A stretch of DNA of 7,211 bases from Lachnospiraceae bacterium UBA1721 (GTDB taxonomy: Bacteria; Bacillota; Clostridia; Lachnospirales; Lachnospiraceae). Location of the stretch: contig DCIR01000079.1 in NCBI GenBank assembly GCA_002317155.1, positions 763 through 7,973 on the forward strand, written 5' to 3'. Below, piece after piece: positions 1 through 6,509 of the stretch. The notes beneath the pieces were generated by a model that worked only from the letters and a program-made list of their open reading frames with translations, was not told the DNA's origin and made no database searches. Position 1 is the stretch's first letter, and every line of letters starts with the position of its first letter. The position numbers and the translations under genes are program-made.

Positions 1-797
1 CTTCCTGCAAGTCTGGTGCAGTGAATTCTTGACTGCTGTCCTGCGCCGATACCGATTGCCTGACCACCCTTAACGTAGCATACAGAGTTAGACTGAGTAT
101 ACTTAAGAACGATAAGAGAAATCTTCATATCGATAAGAGCTTCTGCAGGAATCTCCTTATTAGCGGTTACAATATTATCAAGAAGTCCGGCATTTACATC
201 GAGCTCATTACGTCCCTGCTCAAAAGTAATTCCGTATACCTGCTTTTTCTCAAGCTGAGCGGGAACATAATTCTCATCAATCTGGAGAATGTTATAAGTT
301 CCTCTCTCCTCGCCGGCCTTTCTCTTCTTAGCATAAAGAAGCTCAAGTGCTTCATCAGTATATCCGGGAGCGATAACTCCGTCTGAAACCTCTCTCTTAA
401 TAAGCTTTGCAGTATCTGCATCACAGATATCTGAAAGTGCAATGAAATCACCGAAAGATGACATTCTGTCAGCGCCTCTTGCTCTTGCATATGCACATGC
501 AAGGGGGCTAAGCTCTCCGAGATCGTCTACCCAATAAATCTTAGCAAGAGTATCGTCAAGAGGAAGGCCTACTGCAGCACCTGCAGGTGAAACGTGCTTG
601 AATGATGTAGCAGCGGGAAGACCTGTAGCCTGCTTAAGCTCCTTAACAAGCTGCCAGCCGTTGAATGCATCAAGGAAATTGATATATCCGGGACGTCCGT
701 TAAGAACCTTAACGGGAAGCTCGCTTCCATCCTCCATGTAGATTCTTGAAGGCTTCTGATTGGGGTTACATCCGTACTTTAACTGAATTTCGCTCAT
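1..797 (-). CDS. purH: AICAR formyltransferase, stand-alone (transformylase-only) form; C-terminus cut by window edge
   Basis: Catalyses the penultimate step of de novo purine synthesis, transferring a formyl group from 10-formyl-tetrahydrofolate to AICAR to give FAICAR, in the cytoplasm. The first 265 residues are visible; homologues of this short form are, from memory, near 390 residues, so roughly the last third is missing. The protein opens directly with the transformylase signature LKYGCNPNQ (residues 6-14), so the N-terminal cyclohydrolase domain of ordinary bifunctional PurH is absent by design and not by truncation. Other family marks are the Lys-His pair K67-H68 in SFKHVSPAG, DGVIAPGYTDEAL (139-151), KYTQSNS (232-238) and GIGAGQQSR (249-257). 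The KH motif normally reads KHxNPCG; here it is KHVSPAG, apparently a trait of this subfamily. The start at 797 has an AAAGGTG ribosome site (808-814). It follows purO by 18 nt, so the two are co-transcribed. The symbol is approximate, because purH usually denotes the bifunctional enzyme. Confidence 0.9.
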   Translation of the reverse strand, partial: MSEIQLKYGCNPNQKPSRIYMEDGSELPVKVLNGRPGYINFLDAFNGWQLVKELKQATGLPAATSFKHVSPAGAAVGLPLDDTLAKIYWVDDLGELSPLACAYARARGADRMSSFGDFIALSDICDADTAKLIKREVSDGVIAPGYTDEALELLYAKKRKAGEERGTYNILQIDENYVPAQLEKKQVYGITFEQGRNELDVNAGLLDNIVTANKEIPAEALIDMKISLIVLKYTQSNSVCYVKGGQAIGIGAGQQSRIHCTRLAG

Positions 798-815
798 TTT
801 CTTCTGACACCTTTC

Positions 816-1526
816 TTATACATTCTTATTAATGATCTTAGTTCTTGTCTCGCCTGTAGCAATATCAATGTATCTTACAAAAAGAGATACCTTATTCTCT
901 TCATTGAGATTAGTCCAGAGCATCTCAGTAAATGCATCCATATCATTCTCGATATCTACGATTGTAGGCTCTCCCTCATAGCTGGGAAGAGGATTTCCAT
1001 CGTGCATATAGGTGTGAATGAAATGACCCTCTCCTGCCTTGGGATTCTCATAGCTGTAAGTAAATCTCTGGCATGATGAAGGATCACCGTGGTTGCTCTT
1101 AAGAATAGACATCTCGTAAGCAAACTTAGAATCTGCAAGATGCATAACTGCGGAAATTCTAGGTGTGAAGTTAGGAGCATCAGGCTCAAACTCTCTGATT
1201 CTGAGAGACTGTTCAAAAGTCTCACCCTTTGACATTCCGTCATAAATTGTGTCTGTCTGGTCACCGTTAGTAACGATTGTATCGGTTCCAAGCACTCTTA
1301 CAGGAGCATAAATAATAAGGCTGGGATCTTCGAGCTTTGAAGGATCAAAAGCCTGAGTTCTGATTCCCTGTCCTTCTTCAACAAATACACGGTTACGGCT
1401 GTTAGAGCTGCGTCCCATAATGAAATAAGCTGTTACTGCTGACTTGCCATCAGGGGTAACACCTACTACGATACCTCTTCCGGGGTATGCGTTTGTACTG
1501 AGTTCCTGCTTCATTGTAGTGCTCAT
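816..1526 (-). CDS. purO: IMP cyclohydrolase, archaeal PurO type
   Basis: Closes the ring of FAICAR to form IMP, the last step of de novo purine synthesis. At 236 residues it is complete and slightly longer than archaeal PurO (about 200 residues). It shares no resemblance with the cyclohydrolase domain of bacterial PurH. Recognisable PurO-family blocks are PGRGIVVG (residues 15-22), the Arg/Asn-rich GRSSNSRNR (38-46), VTNGDQTDTIYDGM (85-98), and the acidic stretch leading to NFTPRIS (119-125). No signal peptide or membrane segment is seen, so it is cytoplasmic. The start ATG at 1524-1526 is chosen over the in-frame Met5 because it sits 4 nt after AAAAGGAGAC (1531-1540). The neighbour downstream is the transformylase that supplies its substrate. 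Assignment rests on motif recognition from memory; the family (Pfam IMP_cyclohyd) is known in archaea and some Clostridia. Confidence 0.88.
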   Translation of the reverse strand: MSTTMKQELSTNAYPGRGIVVGVTPDGKSAVTAYFIMGRSSNSRNRVFVEEGQGIRTQAFDPSKLEDPSLIIYAPVRVLGTDTIVTNGDQTDTIYDGMSKGETFEQSLRIREFEPDAPNFTPRISAVMHLADSKFAYEMSILKSNHGDPSSCQRFTYSYENPKAGEGHFIHTYMHDGNPLPSYEGEPTIVDIENDMDAFTEMLWTNLNEENKVSLFVRYIDIATGETRTKIINKNV

Positions 1527-1530
1527 GATA

Positions 1531-1540
1531 GTCTCCTTTT
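1531..1540 (-). promoter_or_regulatory. Ribosome binding site of purO
   Basis: The minus strand reads AAAAGGAGAC, then TATC, then ATG. The AGGAG core is a good match to the 16S anti-Shine-Dalgarno sequence at normal spacing. It decides the start at 1526 over the downstream Met codon at residue 5. Confidence 0.8.
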
Positions 1541-1605
1541 TAATAAAAAATTAGTGTATTAACACGGAATATACCGCAATTAATCTTATAAAAATATATT
1601 CTCTG

Positions 1606-1633
1606 AGTATAATCAGGCAGATTATTTGTCCAA
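1606..1633 (-). promoter_or_regulatory. Candidate promoter of the purO-transformylase operon
   Basis: The minus strand carries TTGGAC (1628-1633), a 16-nt spacer, and TATACT (1606-1611). The -10 matches five of six consensus bases; the -35 is weak (three of six). Predicted transcription starts near 1599, leaving a leader of about 73 nt. The -10 box overlaps one arm of the inverted repeat at 1608-1645, so a regulator bound there could block the polymerase. It is the best SigA-like pair in the 149-bp gap. The -35 weakness keeps confidence modest. Confidence 0.4.
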
Positions 1634-1645
1634 CTGCTGATTATA
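1608..1645. repeat. Inverted repeat between the GGDEF-EAL gene and purO
   Basis: On the plus strand TATAATCAG (1608-1616) and CTGATTATA (1637-1645) are perfect 9-nt complements. They are extended inward by CAG (1618-1620) and CTG (1634-1636) after a single bulged G at 1617, giving a potential 12-bp stem with a 13-nt loop. It begins 31 nt beyond the stop of the GGDEF-EAL gene. It could be that gene's transcription end, but the U-rich stretch on the minus strand comes only several bases after the stem, which is poor for an intrinsic terminator. It could instead be an operator for the purO operon, since it overlaps the candidate -10. The sequence cannot decide between these. Confidence 0.55.
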
Positions 1646-1650
1646 TGTCC
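1617..1650 (-). repeat. Tandem imperfect direct repeat, 19-nt period
   Basis: The minus strand has GGACATATAATCAGC (1636-1650) followed by GGACAAATAATCTGC (1617-1631). The copies agree at 13 of 15 positions and start 19 nt apart, nearly two helical turns. They overlap the inverted repeat at 1608-1645 and the candidate purO -35 box. Paired direct sites on one helix face are typical of regulator binding, but no protein is identified and chance similarity in AT-rich DNA cannot be excluded. Confidence 0.45.
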
Positions 1651-1675
1651 GGCTTATTATTCCTCATCAGGAATT

Positions 1676-4306
1676 TTATTCTTTATCCGGCTGCTGATTG
1701 TTTATATACTTGTTCTCAAAATCCTTCTGTGTAAGAGGCTTATCAAACAAATATCCCTGAAGGTACTTAATCTTAAACTGCTTAACCACGTCATACTGAT
1801 TGGCAGTCTCTATTCCTTCTACGCAAATCTTAACTCCGATGGTTTCCGCAAGTTCCGCAACCATCTTAACAAATGCCTGCGAATATGCATTTTCAGCAAG
1901 ATCCTTAACGAAGCTTTGATCTACCTTTATGATATCAAAAGGAATCTCTCGAATATGATTCAGTGACGAATATCCTGTACCGAAATCATCCAGCGCAATT
2001 GACACGCCTAGTGCCTTTATCCGTGAGAGAATACCAATCATTCTGGCCATATCATTGATTGCAAGGCTCTCGGTAACCTCGAGCGTTAGGTTCTTAGGAT
2101 TGATTTCACTGATCTCGATAGCTTCTTCAATAAGTTCCACAATGTTATTCTGCAGCAACTGAACTACTGAAAGATTAACATTGACCTTCATGTAATCAAA
2201 GCCCAAATCATTCCACTTTTTGCATGTCTTGCACGCTTTTATAAGAACATGATGTCCTATCGGGTTAACCAGTCCCAAATACTCTGCAAGCGGAATGAAA
2301 TCTATAGGTGAAACAAAGCCCATCTGCTCACTGTCCCAGCGAACCAATGCTTCGGCTCCGATACATTTCTTGTTATCACTCTCAGCATCGATAATAGGCT
2401 GATAATAAACAAGGAATTCCTCGTAATCGGTATTCTCGGCATCACGCATGTTCTTTTCCATATCAAGACGTCTTCCCGATGTGGAATCCTGACCTTCGCT
2501 GTAACGTGCCATACGGTTTTTACCGCTCTTCTTGGCCTCGTACATTGCGATATCTGCCTTCTTAATAAGGTCGGGTACCGAATCACCATGTTCGGGGAAA
2601 CTTACAATACCGATACTGGTAGTGCAGTAATAATCAGCGTCCTTAAGATACCATGGACTGCTGAAAATATTTTTGATATCTTCCAAAATACCATCAAGAC
2701 GCGAATACGCGGCAGGCGGTACCAGAATGACAAACTCATCTCCACCCATACGATAACAGGTATTCTCGATTCCTCTTACACCTCTCATCGCATTAGCAAT
2801 CGACTTAAGCAATACATCACCGTACTGATGACCGATTCCGTCATTGATATGCTTAAAATCATCAAGATCAAGATATATTAATGCGCCGCTCGATCCGTCA
2901 CGCTTGGTTGCATCAACAAGTCGTGCCAAATCACGCTCACAGCACATACGGTTATACAGACCTGTAAGGAAATCGGTAAACGCCTGTCTCTCGATTTTTC
3001 TCTGATAGAGCTTATGATCTGTAATATTGGTCATTGCATACAGAATTGCTTCCGATCCGTCAACCCATTCAACCGGTTTGTAGCTTACATCATACCAGCT
3101 TGAATTTCTGGCATTAAATATTTCGAATGAACACTCAGAATCAGCAAAATTAGCTCCGTTGGAAATCATCAGCTGAAGGCGTCCGTTCTCCCACTCTTCT
3201 CCGAACGTCTCCATCAGCATACGGTTGTAAAATAATACTTTACCGGTGATACTGCTGGTCAAATATACCGCTGCTCCTACATTGTTAAGGATTTCCTCAA
3301 GTGCACGAAGCGAACCGGTAAGAGAGTTCTTGTTAATTCTTGAGATCAGAAGGCTCTGAATTACCCTCGCCGCGTCGGATATAAATTTAACCTCCTCGCG
3401 GGTCCAGCTGTGCTCGTCACATCTGTATTCAATCGATGCGTACATCATTCCGCCGCCATCCTGACGACGAATAAGAGGAAGCAACATAATCGAATTGATT
3501 CCGCAGTCCGCAACCGATCTGTTATCTGACATTCTTACATTTTCAGAAGAAATAATAAGCGGTGCATCCGAATTGGCAAAAGGATATGCCGGCACTATTC
3601 TCTCCTGCGATATTGCAACCAGTCCCTGTCTGTGAACATCTGCTATAATCTCCATCTTGGAGCCGTCAGAATCCACTCTGATGATATGTGCATACTCAGC
3701 ATCTATATAATCACGTACTATTTTAAGCCACTGGAGCATCACCATCTCAGATCTCGAATTATTATCGAGCAGCTGAAGAATCTGTGTAGTAGCTTCTAAG
3801 GTGTGATATGCCTGTGCAATCTCTTCCTTGGCATTGTTGCTCTTAAGGCTCTCCAGCTCCGCATCTCGCTGAAATACGCGGCCAAGATATATTGCGCTGC
3901 AGGTATCTCTGAGAAGATCGAGTCTGTCGACAAACTCTGCTTCTGTCATCTTTCCTGATGCGACCATAATCCAATAAGATAAAATCTTATTTTCATGGCT
4001 GAGTGAAACTGCTCCAAGCCAAACACCCTCAGGCATCTCCTCCGGCTCAGTGCGTATAAAACTGACATCCTCAATGGAATCTCCGCCAACCGTATCAAGC
4101 AATTCGCCAATCATATCGCTGGCAAGAAGCTGGCTGCTCCAATCTTCATCGTCAGTAATTCCATCCATTTCTCCGGCCGCATGAACTATATTATGTTGTT
4201 CATCAAGACAAATTGTTACCACATCGCTGATTTTGCAATATTCTTCCTGAATACGCTTCAGTTCTTCTCGTCCAATTATATCTTTAACACCAATAAACTC
4301 TGCCAT
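1676..4306 (-). CDS. Cytoplasmic sensor diguanylate cyclase/phosphodiesterase (GAF-PAS-GGDEF-EAL)
   Basis: Large (876-residue) bifunctional c-di-GMP turnover protein. Order: an unassigned N-terminal domain (about 5-140, possibly a divergent PocR-like or other sensor fold); a short helical linker (145-180); a GAF-like domain (about 175-322); a PAS-like domain (about 334-432, ending in NITDHKLYQRKIERQA); GGDEF (about 440-603); EAL (about 625-865). No membrane segment or signal peptide is seen. The cyclase has TDFLTGLYNR (444-453), metal ligand D480, and an intact GGDEF at 521-525. The inhibitory RxxD site is not present at its usual place: Gly and Asn occupy the Arg and Asp positions. The phosphodiesterase retains E652 of EAL, N711, E743, the D773-D774 pair of DDFGTG, K794, E830 and Q850, so it should be active. 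Start 4306 has AGGAAAG (4314-4320) 7 nt upstream. It is flanked by purine genes, but nothing in the sequence proves a functional tie. The signal sensed is unknown. Codon choice looks less biased than in guaB and purO, as expected for a low-abundance regulator. Confidence 0.93.
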   Translation of the reverse strand: MAEFIGVKDIIGREELKRIQEEYCKISDVVTICLDEQHNIVHAAGEMDGITDDEDWSSQLLASDMIGELLDTVGGDSIEDVSFIRTEPEEMPEGVWLGAVSLSHENKILSYWIMVASGKMTEAEFVDRLDLLRDTCSAIYLGRVFQRDAELESLKSNNAKEEIAQAYHTLEATTQILQLLDNNSRSEMVMLQWLKIVRDYIDAEYAHIIRVDSDGSKMEIIADVHRQGLVAISQERIVPAYPFANSDAPLIISSENVRMSDNRSVADCGINSIMLLPLIRRQDGGGMMYASIEYRCDEHSWTREEVKFISDAARVIQSLLISRINKNSLTGSLRALEEILNNVGAAVYLTSSITGKVLFYNRMLMETFGEEWENGRLQLMISNGANFADSECSFEIFNARNSSWYDVSYKPVEWVDGSEAILYAMTNITDHKLYQRKIERQAFTDFLTGLYNRMCCERDLARLVDATKRDGSSGALIYLDLDDFKHINDGIGHQYGDVLLKSIANAMRGVRGIENTCYRMGGDEFVILVPPAAYSRLDGILEDIKNIFSSPWYLKDADYYCTTSIGIVSFPEHGDSVPDLIKKADIAMYEAKKSGKNRMARYSEGQDSTSGRRLDMEKNMRDAENTDYEEFLVYYQPIIDAESDNKKCIGAEALVRWDSEQMGFVSPIDFIPLAEYLGLVNPIGHHVLIKACKTCKKWNDLGFDYMKVNVNLSVVQLLQNNIVELIEEAIEISEINPKNLTLEVTESLAINDMARMIGILSRIKALGVSIALDDFGTGYSSLNHIREIPFDIIKVDQSFVKDLAENAYSQAFVKMVAELAETIGVKICVEGIETANQYDVVKQFKIKYLQGYLFDKPLTQKDFENKYINNQQPDKE

Positions 4307-4364
4307 TTTAACGCTTTCCTAATAGACTTGATAAATTATCTATGGACATAGTTAGTCAGAATTA

Positions 4365-4393
4365 ATTTTAACACAAAAAGAAGTCGCTTTCAA
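4365..4393 (-). promoter_or_regulatory. Candidate promoter of the GGDEF-EAL gene, overlapping the guaB terminator
   Basis: The minus strand carries TTGAAA (4388-4393), a 17-nt spacer and TAAAAT (4365-4370). Each box matches five of six SigA consensus bases at ideal spacing. Predicted initiation near 4358 gives a leader of about 52 nt. The -35 box lies in the loop and descending arm of the guaB terminator hairpin, and the U-tract forms part of the spacer. A promoter is needed here because the terminator should isolate this gene from guaB. Confidence 0.55.
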
Positions 4394-4407
4394 TTGAAAG
4401 CGACTTC
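4371..4407 (-). terminator. Rho-independent terminator of guaB
   Basis: A perfect 12-bp stem pairs 4380-4391 with 4396-4407 around an AATT loop. In the direction of guaB transcription it is followed at once by CTTTTTGTGT. It starts 49 nt past the guaB stop codon. The T-tract lies only on the minus-strand side, so it works for leftward transcription, matching every gene here. Confidence 0.9.
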
Positions 4408-4456
4408 CTAATTTACATATAAATCACCAATTATTGCTTAATACTGAGCAATCAAA

Positions 4457-5914
4457 TTAGTTAACCTCAATACTGTAGTTGGGAGCTTCCTTAGTGATGT
4501 GAATATCATGAGGATGGCTCTCTTTAAGTGATGCTGCAGAAATCTTGACAAATCTGCCGGTCTCTGTAAGCTCGGGAATGGTAGCTGCTCCACAGTAACC
4601 CATACCTGATCTGATACCACCGAGAAGCTGGAAGATAGTATCTTCAACGCTGCCCTTATAAGCTACACGTCCTTCTACACCTTCAGGTACAAGCTTCTTA
4701 GCATTCTCCTGGAAGTAACGGTCCTTAGAACCATTCTCCATAGCTGCGATAGAACCCATGCCTCTGTATACCTTGTACTTTCTTCCCTGATAAAGTTCGA
4801 AGTCTCCGGGGCTCTCTTCACATCCTGCAAACATAGAACCCATCATGCAGACAGCACCACCTGCTGCGATAGCCTTAACAATATCTCCAGAGTACTTGAT
4901 ACCACCATCAGCGATGATAGGAACATTGAACTCCTTAGAAGCCTTATATGCTTCCATGATAGCAGTAACCTGAGGGACACCGATACCTGCAACTACACGA
5001 GTGGTGCAAATAGATCCGGGTCCGATACCAACCTTAACAGCATCAGCGCCGGCCTTCATAAGGTCTCTTGCGCCTTCATAAGTAGCAACATTACCTGCAA
5101 TAACCTGGAGATCAGGATACTTCTCCTTAATCATAGATACGCAGTTAAGAACGTTCTGTGAGTGACCGTGTGCTGAGTCAAGAACAATAACGTCAACATG
5201 AGACTTAACAAGAGCGTCAACTCTCTCAAGGCAGTTAGCGGTAATACCTACTGCTGCACCGCAGAGAAGTCTTCCCTGTGAATCCTTAGCAGCAAGAGGA
5301 TACTTGATAGCCTTCTCAATATCCTTGATAGTGATGAGTCCCTTAAGATTGAAATCATCATCAACGATAGGAAGCTTCTCCTTACGTGCCTTACCAAGAA
5401 TCTGCTTTGCTTCTTCAAGAGTGATACCTTCCTTAGCGGTAACAAGGTTCTCGCTGGTCATGCACTCGCTGATCTTCTTGGTATAATCAGTCTCGAACTT
5501 GAGGTCACGGTTGGTAATAATACCAACAAGCTTCTTTCCCTCTGTAATAGGAACACCTGAGATACGGAACTTAGCCATAAGAGCATCTGCATCAGCAAGT
5601 GTAGCTGTGGGAGGAAGTGAAAAAGGATCGGTGATAACTCCGTTCTCTGAACGCTTTACCTTGTCAACCTCTTCTGCCTGTGCCTGGATTGACATATTCT
5701 TGTGAATAATACCGATACCACCCTGTCTTGCCATAGCAATTGCCATGCGGTGCTCGGTAACAGTGTCCATACCTGCACTCATGAGCGGTATGTTAAGGCG
5801 AATCTTCTTGGTAAGCCAAGTAGATACATCAACCTGGTTGGGTACTACCTGAGAATAAGCCGGAACGAGTAACACATCATCAAATGTGATGCCATCACCA
5901 ATAATCTGTGCCAT
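4457..5914 (-). CDS. guaB: Inosine-5'-monophosphate dehydrogenase
   Basis: Oxidises IMP to XMP with NAD+, the committed and rate-limiting step toward GTP, in the cytoplasm as a tetramer or octamer. The 485 residues match the usual bacterial length (about 485-490). It has the N-terminal barrel start GITFDDVLLVPAYS (8-21) and LMSAGMDTVTE (44-54). Two CBS domains (about 93-205) are inserted, a regulatory module that binds adenine or guanine nucleotides in this family. It also has the catalytic loop GIGPGSICTTR with nucleophile C303, ADGGI (335-339) with D336 for the IMP ribose, phosphate-binding GMGS (385-388), and the flap dyad R399-Y400 in KDRYFQ. All catalytic residues are present. The start at 5914 has a strong ribosome site. 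The gene has its own promoter and terminator, so it looks monocistronic. It uses IMP, the product of the purO operon downstream. Confidence 0.98.
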   Translation of the reverse strand: MAQIIGDGITFDDVLLVPAYSQVVPNQVDVSTWLTKKIRLNIPLMSAGMDTVTEHRMAIAMARQGGIGIIHKNMSIQAQAEEVDKVKRSENGVITDPFSLPPTATLADADALMAKFRISGVPITEGKKLVGIITNRDLKFETDYTKKISECMTSENLVTAKEGITLEEAKQILGKARKEKLPIVDDDFNLKGLITIKDIEKAIKYPLAAKDSQGRLLCGAAVGITANCLERVDALVKSHVDVIVLDSAHGHSQNVLNCVSMIKEKYPDLQVIAGNVATYEGARDLMKAGADAVKVGIGPGSICTTRVVAGIGVPQVTAIMEAYKASKEFNVPIIADGGIKYSGDIVKAIAAGGAVCMMGSMFAGCEESPGDFELYQGRKYKVYRGMGSIAAMENGSKDRYFQENAKKLVPEGVEGRVAYKGSVEDTIFQLLGGIRSGMGYCGAATIPELTETGRFVKISAASLKESHPHDIHITKEAPNYSIEVN

Positions 5915-5920
5915 TTTCTG

Positions 5921-5927
5921 CCTCCTG
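5921..5927 (-). promoter_or_regulatory. Ribosome binding site of guaB
   Basis: The minus strand reads CAGGAGG, then a 6-nt spacer, then ATG at 5914. This near-perfect Shine-Dalgarno sequence fits a highly expressed housekeeping gene and fixes the start. Confidence 0.85.
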
Positions 5928-5960
5928 TAAATAATCTTTTTATTATGGAAAATTTTTAAT

Positions 5961-5989
5961 ACTATAAATCATTTCAAAGTATTTTTCAA
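5961..5989 (-). promoter_or_regulatory. SigA-type promoter of guaB
   Basis: The minus strand has TTGAAA (5984-5989), exactly 17 nt, then TATAGT (5961-5966). Both boxes match five of six consensus bases. Initiation near 5954 would give a leader of about 40 nt, too short for a purine riboswitch. A 6-bp inverted repeat (AATACT at 5958-5963, AGTATT at 5978-5983) covers the -10 and part of the spacer and could be an operator, though it is short and AT-rich. Confidence 0.7.
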
Positions 5990-6006
5990 GCAACACTTTT
6001 CACAAA

Positions 6007-6507
6007 TTAGTCATTGAATACCTTGCGGGGAACAGCATTTTTCATCACTCTCACCATATCTTCGTTGGGACTGAAAATAATCTGCTGTCTGTTCTCAAGG
6101 AAAATGACATAACGACGGTCAGGTTTTTCCTCTACACCGATACTGTAATCTCTGGCACTGTTGCTGACCTTGCCGAACTTATCAAGGTGATATGACTTAA
6201 TAGGTGCGACTACTTCAATCTTGTCGAAGGAAATAACCTCCACTCTCTTTCTCTTTTCCTGATTGTAAATTCGATCGATAGTGATCTCCTTATCAAGATA
6301 GAGATACTCATATTCAACGCCGATATAAGCACTCAAAAAATATGCACCCGCTGATGCTGCAATTGCGAATAATGCAATCCAGAGTCTTCCAAGGAAAAAT
6401 GCGGCAACAACAATAAGTACGGCCAGAACAACAAGTGCAACCATTCCTGCCTGTGCCTTAATATTTTTTTTGCCTTTAACAAGGCATTCTACATATGCTT
6501 CATTCAT
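6007..6507 (-). CDS. Small two-helix membrane protein of unknown function (DUF6106-like)
   Basis: A 166-residue protein without a confident functional assignment. The first 20 residues are polar with several lysines, followed by two closely spaced hydrophobic helices (about 21-39 and 42-63) forming a membrane hairpin. A soluble, beta-strand-rich domain (about 65-160) follows, with alternating hydrophobic/charged stretches such as EYEYLYLDKEITIDRI and RRYVIFLENRQQIIFSP that resemble a PH-like or small beta-barrel fold. From memory it fits the family called DUF6106 in Clostridia, but I cannot verify this. No catalytic motif is visible. The start lies 2 nt after the rfbD stop, so translation is likely coupled; the nearest GGAGAG is unusually far upstream, inside the rfbD end. 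The stop lies just upstream of the guaB promoter, with no clear terminator between. The link to rhamnose synthesis is positional only. Confidence 0.8.
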   Translation of the reverse strand: MNEAYVECLVKGKKNIKAQAGMVALVVLAVLIVVAAFFLGRLWIALFAIAASAGAYFLSAYIGVEYEYLYLDKEITIDRIYNQEKRKRVEVISFDKIEVVAPIKSYHLDKFGKVSNSARDYSIGVEEKPDRRYVIFLENRQQIIFSPNEDMVRVMKNAVPRKVFND

Positions 6508-6509
6508 TA

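Noticed and set aside
194..502. Minus-strand frame of 102 residues
   Set aside because: It overlaps the transformylase gene in another frame; the latter has clear family motifs and this one does not.
1561..1580. Bacillus-type PurR box (CCGAAC core) near purO
   Set aside because: The nearest sequence is CGGAAT/ATTCCG, which does not match the CCGAAC core, and there is no paired copy in the expected arrangement.
1527..1675. Purine riboswitch upstream of purO
   Set aside because: An ATATAATC string resembles the start of the purine riboswitch, but the conserved GTCTCTACC and CCGTAAA core segments are absent.
2588..2881. Plus-strand open frame of 97 residues
   Set aside because: It lies opposite the well-conserved GGDEF-EAL coding sequence, has no recognisable domain and no ribosome site; it is a shadow frame.
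4334..4339. Alternative -10 box GATAAT for the GGDEF-EAL gene
   Set aside because: No acceptable -35 hexamer lies 15-18 nt upstream; the TTGAAA-17-TAAAAT pair is much better.
4340..4351. Short palindrome CTATGGACATAG in the GGDEF-EAL leader
   Set aside because: Only 5 bp per arm with a 2-nt centre; too short to form a stable RNA hairpin and expected by chance in AT-rich DNA.
5304..5705. Plus-strand open frames of 60 and 68 residues
   Set aside because: Both lie antisense to the CBS and N-terminal part of guaB and have biased, low-complexity composition typical of antisense shadows.
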